From Prevotella illustrans (GTDB lineage: Bacteria > Bacteroidota > Bacteroidia > Bacteroidales > Bacteroidaceae): a stretch of DNA of 56,118 bases. Below are positions 8,921 through 17,817 of the stretch, piece by piece. Both the position numbers and the translations under genes were made by a program. The notes beneath the pieces were generated by a model. That model was not told where the DNA came from. It did not search any database and worked only from the letters and a program-made list of their open reading frames with translations. Position 1 is the stretch's first letter. Each line of letters opens with the position of its first letter. Where the stretch lies: the NCBI RefSeq assembly GCF_017426725.1, contig NZ_JAERMS010000016.1, positions 1-56,118 of the forward strand, in the 5' to 3' direction.

Positions 8921-10792
8921 ATGACGTATTCCTACGATGTGCTTGTTATCGGTGGTGGCCACGCGGGTTGCGAGGCAGCGGCAGCGGCAGCCCGCATGGG
9001 TGTCAAGACGTGCCTGATAACAATGGACATGAACAAAATCGGACAAATGAGTTGTAACCCGGCCATAGGCGGCATTGCCAAAGGCCAGATTGTGCGCGAG
9101 ATTGACGCCTTAGGCGGTGAGATGGGACACATTACAGACGCCACAGCCATACAGTTTCGCATGCTCAATCGGGGTAAAGGGCCCGCCGTTTGGAGCCCTC
9201 GCGCTCAATGCGACCGTGGAAAATTCATTTGGAAATGGCGCGAAACGCTCGATCGCATTGACAAACTCGACATCTGGCAAGACCAAGCCGACGAACTCAT
9301 CGTCGAAAACGGCGAAGCAGTAGGCGTACGAACCATCTGGGGCGTGGAGTTCCGCGCCAAGAGTATCGTCATCACGGCAGGCACATTCCTCAACGGACTG
9401 ATGCACGTAGGCCATCGAATGGTAGAAGGCGGACGCTGCGCCGAACCGGCCGTGCACCACTTTTCCGAAAGCATCACACGCCACGGAATCACCGCCGCAC
9501 GCATGAAGACGGGTACACCCGTACGCATCGACCGACGAAGCGTGCACTTTGAAGATATGGAAGTTCAACCCGGCGAGATCGACTTCCACCAATTCAGTTA
9601 CATGGGGCCACACCGCGTGTTGGAGCAACTGCCCTGTTGGACATGCTACACCAACGCCGAAGTACACGAAACACTACGCTCGGGACTGACCGACTCGCCG
9701 CTTTTTAACGGTCAGATACAGAGCACCGGCCCACGCTACTGCCCTTCCATCGAAACAAAACTGGTCACTTTTCCCGATAAAGACCAACATCCGCTCTTCC
9801 TCGAACCCGAGGGAGAGGACACCAACGAAATGTATTTAAACGGCTTTTCATCGAGTATGCCGATGGAAGTACAGCTCAATGCACTCCACAAGATACCGGC
9901 TTTGCGCGACGCCAAGGCCTATCGACCGGGCTACGCCATTGAATACGACTACTTCGACCCTACCCAATTGCGCCACTCTTTGGAATCAAAGATCGTGCCC
10001 GGAGTATTCTTTGCCGGACAGGTGAACGGCACTACGGGTTACGAAGAGGCCGGAGGACAGGGCTGGGTGGCCGGTGTCAACGCGGCCATCCGTTGCGGTG
10101 GCGGCGAACCTTTCGTAATGCACCGTGACGAAAGCTATATCGGCGTACTCATCGACGACCTTACCACGAAAGGTGTGGACGAACCTTACCGCATGTTTAC
10201 TTCACGTGCGGAATATCGCATCTTACTCCGACAAGACGACGCAGACGCCCGTCTCACCGAGAAAGCATATCAATTAGGAGTCGCCGGACGCGATCGTTAC
10301 GACTGGTGGCTACAGAAAAAGCAAGCTGTCGATGAACTCATTCATTTTTGCGAACAACTTCCGATTAAACCGGCAGAAATAAACAGCACGCTCGAAGCAA
10401 TGGGTTCTACCCCACTTCGTGCCGGCTGCAAGCTCAGCGACATCATCGCGCGCCCACACATAGAGCTTAAACAGTTAGCCGAAAGTATTCCGGCACTGCG
10501 AGAAAAGCTCGATTCTCCCGTAAACAGAAAGGAAGAAATAGCCGAAGCTGCCGAGATAAAGATGAAGTATCAGGGCTATATTGAACGCGAAAGAATGATT
10601 GCCGACAAAATGCATCGCCTCGAAAACATCAAGATTAAGGGGCGTTTCAATTATAGCGAACTGCACGAAATCAGCACAGAAGGGCGACAAAAGCTCGAAC
10701 GCATCCAGCCGGAGACTTTGGCAGAAGCCAGCCGCATCCCCGGTGTCAGTCCAAGCGACATCAACGTTATACTGGTATTGCTCGGAAGATAA
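8921..10792 (+). CDS. mnmG: tRNA uridine-5-carboxymethylaminomethyl modification enzyme
   Basis: 623 aa from the ATG at 8921. A longer frame from a TTG at 8894 would start inside the promoter box. With MnmE it makes cmnm5U at wobble U34 of tRNAs reading two-fold degenerate codons. The N-terminus carries the FAD-binding motif VIGGGHAGCEAAAAAARMG. The family segments SCNPAIGGIAKGQIVREID, EEAGGQGWVAG and MFTSRAEYR are all present, and the C-terminus has the helical MnmE/tRNA-binding domain ending in SRIPGVSPSDINV. It opens a plus-strand run with apt, uvrC, dtd, mazG-like and deoC. mnmG (gidA) commonly lies near the chromosomal origin, and a probable oriC is about 31 kb away. Confidence 0.97.
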   Translation: MTYSYDVLVIGGGHAGCEAAAAAARMGVKTCLITMDMNKIGQMSCNPAIGGIAKGQIVREIDALGGEMGHITDATAIQFRMLNRGKGPAVWSPRAQCDRGKFIWKWRETLDRIDKLDIWQDQADELIVENGEAVGVRTIWGVEFRAKSIVITAGTFLNGLMHVGHRMVEGGRCAEPAVHHFSESITRHGITAARMKTGTPVRIDRRSVHFEDMEVQPGEIDFHQFSYMGPHRVLEQLPCWTCYTNAEVHETLRSGLTDSPLFNGQIQSTGPRYCPSIETKLVTFPDKDQHPLFLEPEGEDTNEMYLNGFSSSMPMEVQLNALHKIPALRDAKAYRPGYAIEYDYFDPTQLRHSLESKIVPGVFFAGQVNGTTGYEEAGGQGWVAGVNAAIRCGGGEPFVMHRDESYIGVLIDDLTTKGVDEPYRMFTSRAEYRILLRQDDADARLTEKAYQLGVAGRDRYDWWLQKKQAVDELIHFCEQLPIKPAEINSTLEAMGSTPLRAGCKLSDIIARPHIELKQLAESIPALREKLDSPVNRKEEIAEAAEIKMKYQGYIERERMIADKMHRLENIKIKGRFNYSELHEISTEGRQKLERIQPETLAEASRIPGVSPSDINVILVLLGR

Positions 10793-10873
10793 CGAAACGA
10801 CAACACACCAAAGCGACACCATCTTACCCGCAGACATACCAACGCGGCAAACGTTGCACCAGCGACACAGCTA

Positions 10874-10889
10874 TGTTTCACGTGAAACT
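10874..10889. promoter_or_regulatory. parS-like ParB binding site
   Basis: TGTTTCACGTGAAACT differs at one outer base from the bacterial parS consensus TGTTNCACGTGAAACA. Its inner 14 bp (GTTTCACGTGAAAC) form a perfect palindrome. parS sites are bound by ParB (Spo0J) and cluster near replication origins, often close to gidA/mnmG. It is intergenic, 81 bp past the mnmG stop. ParB itself is not in this window. Confidence 0.85.
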
Positions 10890-11005
10890 TAAACGAGATA
10901 AAGCATTGATTTCCAAGCTATTAAACGTTAAAGGAAAACGCGAAGGTTACATATCATTCGCCCCCGTGACACATCTGTCACACCGGAATTCAAAGCCCGT
11001 ATATC

Positions 11006-11108
11006 AAAAGCATAGAGTTGGCTTTGCAAAAGCATAGCTTTTACACGCTAAAAGCTATGCTTTGACCTCCTAAAAGGGCTGCTTTTACAAGGTAAAAGCT
11101 ATGCTTTT
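11006..11108. repeat. 22-bp-period palindromic-word array B (5 units)
   Basis: Word starts fall at 11006, 11028, 11050, 11072 and 11094, exactly 22 bp apart. The first is degenerate. The others read AAAAGCATAGCTTTT, AAAAGCTATGCTTT, AAAAGGGCTGCTTTT and AAAAGCTATGCTTTT. It has the same words, spacing and spacer style as arrays A, C, D and E. Confidence 0.85.
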
Positions 11109-11215
11109 GCAACGCCCCCGGGAAGCCCTTTGTTTACGGGCACTGCGCGATCAGTTCTTAAGAAATATATAATACATATTTAAAAAGTTATTATCAACAT
11201 CATAATACAAACAAG

Positions 11216-11746
11216 ATGAACAAACAAGTATTACTCGACAATCTGCGTTGCATACCAGATTGGCCGATTAAGGGTGTAAATTTCCGCGATGTCACCACCC
11301 TATTTAAGAATCCGGATGCTCTGAAAGAGATTATCGAAGAGATGTATGAACTCTACAAAGACAAAGGAATCACGAAGATTGTAGGTATCGAGAGTCGCGG
11401 CTTCGTCATGTCATCGGCCGTAGCAGCGCGCTTAGGCGCGGGCATTGTGCTATGCCGGAAACCCGGAAAGCTACCGTGCGAAACCGTACAGGAGAGTTAC
11501 GCGAAGGAATATGGCATCGACACCATCGAAATACATAAAGACGCCATTTCTTCAGACGATGTAGTGCTGCTCCACGACGACCTGTTGGCTACCGGAGGCA
11601 CCATGAAGGCGGCATGCGACCTCGTACATAAGTTCTCTCCCCAAAAGGTGTACGCCAACTTTATCATAGAACTCAACAGCGAATTTCCGCATAGCCGTGA
11701 ATCATTTAATAAGGATGTAGAAATCACATCGCTATTGCAATTTTAA
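11216..11746 (+). CDS. apt: Adenine phosphoribosyltransferase
   Basis: 176 aa, the normal length. It salvages adenine with PRPP to form AMP in the cytoplasm. The PRPP-binding loop VVLLHDDLLATGGTMKAA (about residues 118-135) and the family segments PDWPIKGVNFRDVTTLF and GIESRGFVMSSAVAARLG are present. It sits between mnmG and uvrC with parS-like sites on both sides. The region before the ATG is very AT-rich and has no clear Shine-Dalgarno, as is usual in this phylum. Confidence 0.96.
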   Translation: MNKQVLLDNLRCIPDWPIKGVNFRDVTTLFKNPDALKEIIEEMYELYKDKGITKIVGIESRGFVMSSAVAARLGAGIVLCRKPGKLPCETVQESYAKEYGIDTIEIHKDAISSDDVVLLHDDLLATGGTMKAACDLVHKFSPQKVYANFIIELNSEFPHSRESFNKDVEITSLLQF

Positions 11747-11833
11747 AACAACATGGTGTTGGACAACAGGTAGCTAAAGACGGCTATATCAGCCCTTTAT
11801 ACCTACAATCCAACACCTACCACCCGTGCCAAC

Positions 11834-11847
11834 GTTCCACGTGAAAC
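11834..11847. promoter_or_regulatory. Second parS-like ParB binding site
   Basis: GTTCCACGTGAAAC fits the GTTNCACGTGAAAC core of parS. It sits in a wider 20-bp palindrome (11831-11850) with one mismatched pair. It lies 0.95 kb from the first site, in the leader of uvrC, 20 bp before that gene's likely start. Two matches to such a specific sequence so close together are unlikely by chance. Confidence 0.8.
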
Positions 11848-11866
11848 GTTTCTTAATCTCTGTATT

Positions 11867-13711
11867 TTGACCAAAGAAGAAAACGAAAAAAGACTGGCTT
11901 TTCTCAAGAAAATCGTGTTGAATATGCCTGAAAAGCCGGGCAGCTATCAGTTTTATGATAGCGAACACGTGATTATATATGTAGGAAAAGCCAAGAATCT
12001 AAAACGAAGAGTCGCGTCATACTTCCGCAAAGAGGTAGACCGATTCAAGACAAAAGTGCTGGTGTCGAAGATTCATGACATCAGTTACACCGTCGTGAAT
12101 ACGGAAGAAGATGCCCTACTCCTCGAAAACAGCCTGATTAAGAAGTATAATCCACGTTACAACGTGCTGCTGAAGGATGGCAAAACCTATCCCAGCATCT
12201 GCGTGACGAACGAGTATTTCCCCCGCATTTTCAAGACACGCACCATCAACAAACGCTTCGGAACGTACTTCGGGCCTTATCCCCACGTCGCCAGCATGTA
12301 CGCGGTATTGGATCTTATCAAGAAGATCTACAAGCCGCGCACGTGCCGGCAGCCTATCACAAAGGAGGGGGTAGCGGCAGGTAAGTACAAACCGTGCCTC
12401 GAATATCACATCAAAAACTGTGGCGCGCCCTGCATCAACAAGCAGAGTTATGAGGATTATCAGGAGAATATGCGGCAAGCACGAGAGATTCTGAAAGGCA
12501 ATACACGGCAGATAAGCAAGTGGCTCTACGACTTAATGATGAAAAACGCGGAGCTACTGCAATTTGAGAAGGCAGAGGAATTAAAGCGGAAGTACGTACT
12601 ACTCGACGAATTTGTGTCGAAAAGTGAGGTGGTCAGCTACACGATTGATGATGTCGACGTCTTCACGATTGTGGATGATGACAGCTGTAAAAACGCTTAT
12701 ATCAACTATATACACGTTAAGAACGGTACTGTAAACCAGAGTTTCACCTTTGAATACAAGCGTAAACTGGACGAAACAGCCGAGGAACTGCTGATCACGG
12801 CGATTCCCGAAATTCGCGAACGCTTTCATAGCAAGGCCAAGGAGATTATCGTTCCGATGGAGATGTCGTGGAAACTGAAGGACGCGGAGTTTTTCATTCC
12901 GCAGCGAGGGGATAAAAAACACCTGCTCGACCTCAGTGAAATGAACGGAAAACAGTATAAATTCGACCGCCTGAAGCAAGCCGAAAAGCTGAATCCGGAG
13001 CAGAAACAGACGCGACTGATGAAGGAATTGCAGCAGAAATTGCGCTTACCGAAGCTGCCCTACCAGATAGAATGCTTCGACAACAGCAATATTTCGGGCA
13101 GCGATGCCGTGGCAGGATGCGTGGTTTTCAAGGGCATGAAACCCTCGAAAAAGGACTATCGGAAGTACAATATCCGCACGGTGACGGGGCCGGACGACTA
13201 CGCTTCGATGCAGGAGGTGGTGCGTCGCCGTTACAGTCGCATGATAGAGGAACAAACACCCCTGCCCGATCTCATCATCACGGATGGTGGTATTGGGCAG
13301 ATGAACGTAGTGCGCGAGGTGGTGGAAGGCGAATTGAACCTGCCGATTCCCATTGCGGGACTGGCCAAAGACGACCGCCACCGCACCAACGAACTCCTTT
13401 TTGGCTTCCCGCCGCAGGTAGTGGCGCTCGACATCAAGAGCGAACTCTTCCACGTGCTTACGCATATTCAGGACGAAGTGCACCGCTACGCCATCGCCTT
13501 TCATCGCAACAAGCGTTCTAAACATCAGATTCACAGTGAGTTAGACGATATCAAAGGCATTGGCCCCAAGGCCCGTGAGGCCCTCATGGCGGCCTTTAAG
13601 AGCATCAAGCGCATGAAAGAAGCCGACGAAACACGGCTGGCCGAAGTGGTCGGCGCGGCCAAAGCGCGCTTGCTGAAGGCGCATTGGACAAGCCCGGAAG
13701 TAACGGAATAA
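11867..13711 (+). CDS. uvrC: UvrABC excinuclease subunit C
   Basis: 614 aa. UvrC makes both incisions around DNA lesions in nucleotide excision repair. The N-terminal GIY-YIG nuclease domain (GSYQFYDSEHVIIYVGKAKN), a cysteine-containing segment (about residues 165-185), a UVR helical hairpin near 210-250, an RNase H-like endonuclease domain (IECFDNSNISGSDAVAG, LIITDGGIGQMN) and a C-terminal helix-hairpin-helix (DDIKGIGPKAREALM) are all present. The start is taken as TTG at 11867, because family members have about 20 residues before PEKPG. The alternative is ATG at 11924. A parS-like site lies just upstream. Confidence 0.96.
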   Translation: MTKEENEKRLAFLKKIVLNMPEKPGSYQFYDSEHVIIYVGKAKNLKRRVASYFRKEVDRFKTKVLVSKIHDISYTVVNTEEDALLLENSLIKKYNPRYNVLLKDGKTYPSICVTNEYFPRIFKTRTINKRFGTYFGPYPHVASMYAVLDLIKKIYKPRTCRQPITKEGVAAGKYKPCLEYHIKNCGAPCINKQSYEDYQENMRQAREILKGNTRQISKWLYDLMMKNAELLQFEKAEELKRKYVLLDEFVSKSEVVSYTIDDVDVFTIVDDDSCKNAYINYIHVKNGTVNQSFTFEYKRKLDETAEELLITAIPEIRERFHSKAKEIIVPMEMSWKLKDAEFFIPQRGDKKHLLDLSEMNGKQYKFDRLKQAEKLNPEQKQTRLMKELQQKLRLPKLPYQIECFDNSNISGSDAVAGCVVFKGMKPSKKDYRKYNIRTVTGPDDYASMQEVVRRRYSRMIEEQTPLPDLIITDGGIGQMNVVREVVEGELNLPIPIAGLAKDDRHRTNELLFGFPPQVVALDIKSELFHVLTHIQDEVHRYAIAFHRNKRSKHQIHSELDDIKGIGPKAREALMAAFKSIKRMKEADETRLAEVVGAAKARLLKAHWTSPEVTE

Positions 13712-13751
13712 TATCTATATCTATTTGATAATCAATTCATTAAATAAAAAT

Positions 13752-14204
13752 ATGAGAATCGTCATTCAACGTGTAAGCCACGCTTCTGTCACTATCGACA
13801 GCCAAGTGAAGTCGGCCATCGGCCCCGGACTGCTGCTCCTTGTGGGCATTGAGGAAGCCGACGGACCGGAAGACGTGGAGTGGATGGCCCATAAAGTCAT
13901 CAATCTACGCATCTTCGATGATGAAAACGGCGTCATGAACCGCTCCATCCTCGATGCAGGAGGCGATATGCTGGTCGTATCGCAGTTCACGCTTTTCGCC
14001 AGTTACAAGAAAGGCAACCGCCCCAGTTGGCTGCGTGCGGCCCGCCACGAGACATCTATCCCCCTCTACGAGGCCTTCTGCGCCCGCCTCTCTGAAGGTA
14101 TCGGCAAGCCTGTGGGCACGGGTGAGTTTGGCGCGGACATGAAAGTAGAGTTGCTCAACGATGGTCCCGTGACGATATTGATGGACAGTAAGCGAAAAGA
14201 ATAA
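13752..14204 (+). CDS. dtd: D-aminoacyl-tRNA deacylase
   Basis: 150 aa from the ATG at 13752; upstream in-frame codons to 13725 add an unlikely nine residues. It removes D-amino acids (and Gly from tRNA-Ala) wrongly attached to tRNAs. The start MRIVIQRVSHASV, the SQFTL active-site motif and the NDGPVTILMDS motif with the cross-subunit Gly-Pro are present. It follows uvrC by 40 bp and is probably co-transcribed with the next two genes. Confidence 0.95.
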   Translation: MRIVIQRVSHASVTIDSQVKSAIGPGLLLLVGIEEADGPEDVEWMAHKVINLRIFDDENGVMNRSILDAGGDMLVVSQFTLFASYKKGNRPSWLRAARHETSIPLYEAFCARLSEGIGKPVGTGEFGADMKVELLNDGPVTILMDSKRKE

Positions 14205-14297
14205 TCCTATGAAATCTCCACACCGCCCATCTCAAGGGGAGGATTAGCTATCATCGCAACAAACCATTCATCCTGACACCACTACACCGCACCACCT

Positions 14298-14624
14298 ATG
14301 ACCATAAAAGAAGCCCAAACGGCCGTAGACAACTGGATTAAGACCTACGGCGTGCGCTATTTCAGCGAACTCACCAACATGGCCTGCCTCACAGAAGAGG
14401 TGGGCGAACTGGCCCGTGTCATGGCCCGCACCTATGGCGACCAGAGCTTTAAAGCCGGCGAAAAGCCCAATCTGGGCGAAGAAATGGCCGATGTGCTCTG
14501 GGTACTGCTGTGTCTGGCCAACCAAACTGGCGTAGATCTGACCGCTGAACTGCAGAAAAGTATAGAAAAGAAAACAAAAAGGGACGTCACGCGTCACCGT
14601 AATAATCCGAAACTTAATCAATAA
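14298..14624 (+). CDS. MazG-like nucleotide pyrophosphohydrolase
   Basis: 108 aa, a small all-alpha NTP pyrophosphohydrolase. The metal-binding signature reads EEVGE (residues 33-37) and EEMAD (58-62) on adjacent helices, as in MazG/dUTPase-like folds. It probably hydrolyses (d)NTPs or a damaged nucleotide to the monophosphate; the substrate cannot be read from sequence. It lies between dtd and deoC. The 93-bp gap before it carries pyrimidine-rich ATTCATCC text related to the hairpin family elsewhere in this window. Confidence 0.88.
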   Translation: MTIKEAQTAVDNWIKTYGVRYFSELTNMACLTEEVGELARVMARTYGDQSFKAGEKPNLGEEMADVLWVLLCLANQTGVDLTAELQKSIEKKTKRDVTRHRNNPKLNQ

Positions 14625-14631
14625 TAACAAT

Positions 14632-15573
14632 ATGGGAACAATAAAAGAAACCGTAATGAACGACATGAACAAAAGCCGGAAAGCCGGCGAAAACAAGTAT
14701 GAAGAAACGCTCAGCAAGTATGACTGCGCGCTCAATGACGAGCAGGTGGCTGCGGAAGTGAAGCAGTTGCTCGACGAGAAAATGGCCGAAAACAACAATT
14801 TGGAAGTCAAAAAATTCCTCTTCGGCAGCATCGAACTCACTACCCTCAAGAATACCGACAACGACGAGAGCGTGATGGCATTCACGGAGAAGGTGAATCG
14901 CTTTGACAACGACTATCCGGAACTGCCCCACGTGGCCACCATCTGCGTGTATCCCTGCTTTGCGGCGGCCGTAAAGAACACGCTCGACGTAGAAGGCGTG
15001 AACATCGCCTGCGTTTCGGGCTCTTTCCCTTCGTCTCAGGCGCTCATCGAAGTGAAGGTTGCCGAGACCGCACTGGCCGTGAAAGACGGCGCAGACGAGA
15101 TTGATATCGTCATGCCCGTGGGCAAATTCCTCTGTGGCGACTACGAAGGCGTGTGCGACGACATCAGCGAACTAAAGGAAGCGTGCGGTGAGGACGTGGC
15201 CATGAAGGTGATTTTAGAGACAGGTTGCCTGCGCAATACGGCCGATATCAAGAAGGCTTCCATCCTCTCGATGTACGCCGGTGCCGACTATATCAAGACT
15301 TCAACCGGTAAAGAGAAAGTAAGCGCGACGCCAGAGGCCGCCTACGTGATGTGCAAAGCCATGAAAGAATATTACGATCAGACGGGGCGTCAGGTCGGTT
15401 TCAAGCCTGCCGGTGGCATCAATACGGTCGATGACGCCCTCGCCTACTACACCATCGTGAAGGAAGTGCTCGGCGAAAAATGGCTCACCAATAAGTGGTT
15501 CCGCCTCGGTACCAGCCGATTGGCCAATTTGCTGCTGAGCGAAATCGAAGGAAAAGAGATAAAATTCTTCTAA
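14632..15573 (+). CDS. deoC: Deoxyribose-phosphate aldolase
   Basis: 313 aa, a TIM-barrel class I aldolase that splits 2-deoxyribose 5-phosphate into glyceraldehyde 3-phosphate and acetaldehyde. The Schiff-base lysine lies in ADYIKTSTGK, and the second catalytic lysine in VGFKPAGGI. The N-terminal extension of about 40 residues (KYEETLSKYDCALNDEQ) is typical of Bacteroidota DeoC. It starts 7 bp after the MazG-like gene. The sequence just past its stop is a GC-rich hairpin now interrupted by the IS element. Confidence 0.95.
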   Translation: MGTIKETVMNDMNKSRKAGENKYEETLSKYDCALNDEQVAAEVKQLLDEKMAENNNLEVKKFLFGSIELTTLKNTDNDESVMAFTEKVNRFDNDYPELPHVATICVYPCFAAAVKNTLDVEGVNIACVSGSFPSSQALIEVKVAETALAVKDGADEIDIVMPVGKFLCGDYEGVCDDISELKEACGEDVAMKVILETGCLRNTADIKKASILSMYAGADYIKTSTGKEKVSATPEAAYVMCKAMKEYYDQTGRQVGFKPAGGINTVDDALAYYTIVKEVLGEKWLTNKWFRLGTSRLANLLLSEIEGKEIKFF

Positions 15574-15638
15574 TGAAAGCCTCTCCCAACCCCTCTAAAG
15601 GCTACTCTTTATACACTTCTTTTTAACATTATAAAGCA

Positions 15639-17111
15639 TTGATAATCAGTGATATATTTGCATATATCGCTGATTTTTTGTATTTTTGTATATGTACAAT
15701 TGAAATTTTTGAGTCTCTTGGCAGAGACCTTCGAATCGGTCGGCGCGTTGCCGGTTTGTTCAACAAGATGGTAGAAAAACAAAGTGCGGTGATCAACCGG
15801 TGCTTTAAACTCCATACGGACAAAATCGGGGCCTATAGGGTCCTGCATAATAAAAGATGGGATATGGAAGAACTGATAGACAGAATCAGGCAATACTCCG
15901 GCAAGGCCTGCTCGGGTCATGAGCATGTGCTATGCCTCCAGGACACGACCGAACTCTCATACGATCACATCTGTGGGCGTCTGTCGGATGATGACCCCGA
16001 CTTCGGGGACGGTACGACGTCCTTGATGAAATACTCCGTCTTCGTCCATCCCACTCTGCTCGTTGACGCCTCGTCCTGCCTGCCCATAGGTTTCTCTTCC
16101 CTGAGGATATGGAACCGCGAACGTATAGAGGGCAGGAAAAAGAGCAACAGGCGTTCCGCCTTGCCTTACAAGGACAAGGAGTCCTATCGCTGGGCGCTGG
16201 CGGCAAAGGAAAGCGTGGCGTGTATCCCGGACGATGTCCGCAAGACCGTTGTGGGCGACCGTGAGAATGACGTCTATGCTTTCATGGAAGAGGCTTTGGG
16301 AGCCGGATGCGATTTTCTTATACGTTTCTGCCATGACCGCATGGCGGATGCGGCAGGGTACTCAGGCAGACTTACGGAACTCTTGGGCAAGTCCAAGCCG
16401 ATGGGGGAATATCGCTTTTCCCTTCCCGGGCGTAAAGGCCGCGAAAACCGGACGGCAGTCATGGAGGTGCGCTTCCTGCCCGTTTCCCTCCATGCCTCGG
16501 GCGAAGGGGCTGACGGCAGGGAAAAGCCGGAGGTTTACTGCGTACATGTCATCGAGCGTGCCGACTCTGTTCCGGCAGGCGAGGAACCGGTGGAATGGCG
16601 CTTGCTGACCTCGCATGAAGTCGTCAACCTCGCCCAGGCTGTGCAATGTATAGAATGGTATAAATGCCGATGGCTTATCGAAGAGCTTTTCAGAGTTACA
16701 AAATCCAAGGGCTTTGGAATAGAGGAGGTACAGTTGGAGGATGGCGGGAGCACAAAGAAGCTAATCGCCCTGACCTTTCTTGCGGCGCTTAAGTGCCTGA
16801 CCCTCAAAAGGGCATATGACACGAAAAGGGAAGATGTACCGGCCGGAGTCATCTTTACTGAAGTCCAGATAACAGTGCTGCATGTGCTTATGAAGATGAT
16901 ACACGCCAAGAGTCCGAAAGCAAAAGATGGCAGAAATCCCTTCAAACAGGGATCTCTGCCATGGGCAGCATGGGTCATTGCAAGACTGCAAGGGTGGTGT
17001 GATATGGGAAAGGACACCAGACCCGGATATATTACGCTAAAAAGTGGACTGCAGATATTTGAATACCAAGTAGCCTTCTATACAAACCTAAAAGATGTGT
17101 ATAAAGAGTAG
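15639..17111 (+). CDS. IS4-family transposase
   Basis: Up to 490 aa. DDE transposase: first Asp in LQDTTELSYDH, second in VVGDRENDVYAF, and the IS4-type Y-(2)-R-(3)-E-(6)-K signature in YKCRWLIEELFRVTK. The N-terminal segment (ESLGRDLRIGRRVAGL) resembles the Tn5 transposase DNA-binding region. The true start is uncertain. The frame opens at a TTG (15639), but a good promoter overlaps that region (minus-7 box 15681-15688). Translation must therefore begin later, perhaps at an ATT near 15699, or at the first in-frame ATG (15768), which would cut off the N-terminal motif. The stop codon is the last three bases of the IS. Confidence 0.92.
   Translation: MIISDIFAYIADFLYFCICTIEIFESLGRDLRIGRRVAGLFNKMVEKQSAVINRCFKLHTDKIGAYRVLHNKRWDMEELIDRIRQYSGKACSGHEHVLCLQDTTELSYDHICGRLSDDDPDFGDGTTSLMKYSVFVHPTLLVDASSCLPIGFSSLRIWNRERIEGRKKSNRRSALPYKDKESYRWALAAKESVACIPDDVRKTVVGDRENDVYAFMEEALGAGCDFLIRFCHDRMADAAGYSGRLTELLGKSKPMGEYRFSLPGRKGRENRTAVMEVRFLPVSLHASGEGADGREKPEVYCVHVIERADSVPAGEEPVEWRLLTSHEVVNLAQAVQCIEWYKCRWLIEELFRVTKSKGFGIEEVQLEDGGSTKKLIALTFLAALKCLTLKRAYDTKREDVPAGVIFTEVQITVLHVLMKMIHAKSPKAKDGRNPFKQGSLPWAAWVIARLQGWCDMGKDTRPGYITLKSGLQIFEYQVAFYTNLKDVYKE
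15658..15688 (+). promoter_or_regulatory. Transposase promoter inside the IS
   Basis: TTG at 15658-15660, a 20-bp spacer, and TATTTTTG at 15681-15688 match the Bacteroidota consensus closely. It would drive the transposase from within the element, with the start point near 15695. Confidence 0.7.
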
Positions 17112-17126
17112 CTCTAAAGGAGGGAG

Positions 17127-17801
17127 GCCTACGGACAGAAACTAATTGTGAAAATACAAGGGGGAAAGAAACGAAATGCTTCTAACACCCTACGCTTCAA
17201 GGAGAGCGAGTGTCTACGGACAAAAACGGATAGTATTTCAAATACAAATCGCCACCAATTCTCAATAGGAGATTGGTGGCGATTACCGTTTGAACCCCTA
17301 TCGGGGCATGAAAAATCATGAAAACAGTAACGCTTGAGCAATTACCAAATTATTACCACTGCGTGGTAATTCCACCATCGCTTAGTATACACAAAAAGAC
17401 GGTGTAGTGTACCGGGATTAGTTGACAGCTTTTATTCTTAAACACGCTTGAGGTTGACAAACTTCATCCTTATGTTGGATTGAGGTTGTCAGCGATGACT
17501 GTCGCCAACCGTTCGTTGTTCGTTTTATATAAGGCTTAGAAAGAGGGATTGATAAAACCCAATCAATCGTTAGAAGCATGTGGAAATATAGCCACGTTTA
17601 CAATGAATTGTAAACCATTCTCCAAAAAATCATATCCTGAAAGATTGACTTAAATGAAATGACATTAGCCAAAGAGAGTGGCTAATGTCATTCGTTTTAT
17701 CTGTATTAATGTCGTTAGTTTCTATCCCCAGACACGCTGTTGTCTTTTAGTAAGGAACAGATGATTCCTATCGGTAATGTCATTCGTTTCTGTCCGTAGG
17801 C
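17127..17801. repeat. Repeat cluster bounded by 16-bp inverted repeats
   Basis: GCCTACGGACAGAAAC (17127-17142) and its exact inverse (17786-17801) bound this gene-free stretch. A further degenerate copy lies at 17212-17228. Internal hairpins include AATCGCCACCAAT...ATTGGTGGCGATT (about 17245-17285) and ATGACATTAGCCA...TGGCTAATGTCAT (about 17658-17695). Degenerate copies of an AATGTCATTCGTTTCTGTC unit occur at the right end. No coding region is credible. It looks like accumulated intergenic repeat elements, or a decayed non-autonomous element. Confidence 0.7.
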
Positions 17802-17817
17802 ACTCCCCTCCTTGGGA

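Larger units (their letters stand above)
10793..11215. other. Non-coding region between mnmG and apt
   Basis: It contains a parS-like palindrome (10874-10889), a small palindrome GTGACACATCTGTCAC near 10976, a five-word array (11006-11108), and an AT-rich leader before apt. No coding region or RNA gene is recognisable. Confidence 0.65.
15602..17111 (+). mobile_element. IS4-family (IS50/Tn5-like) insertion sequence
   Basis: 1,510 bp. The left end is CTACTCTTTATACAC and the right end its inverse GTGTATAAAGAGTAG. Both sides carry the 9-bp direct repeat CTCTAAAGG (15593-15601 and 17112-17120), a clean target-site duplication of the length made by IS4/IS50 relatives. The target lay within a small GC-rich palindrome just after deoC. 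The single transposase gene ends inside the right inverted repeat. Intact ends and an intact frame suggest it is recent and possibly active. Confidence 0.93.
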
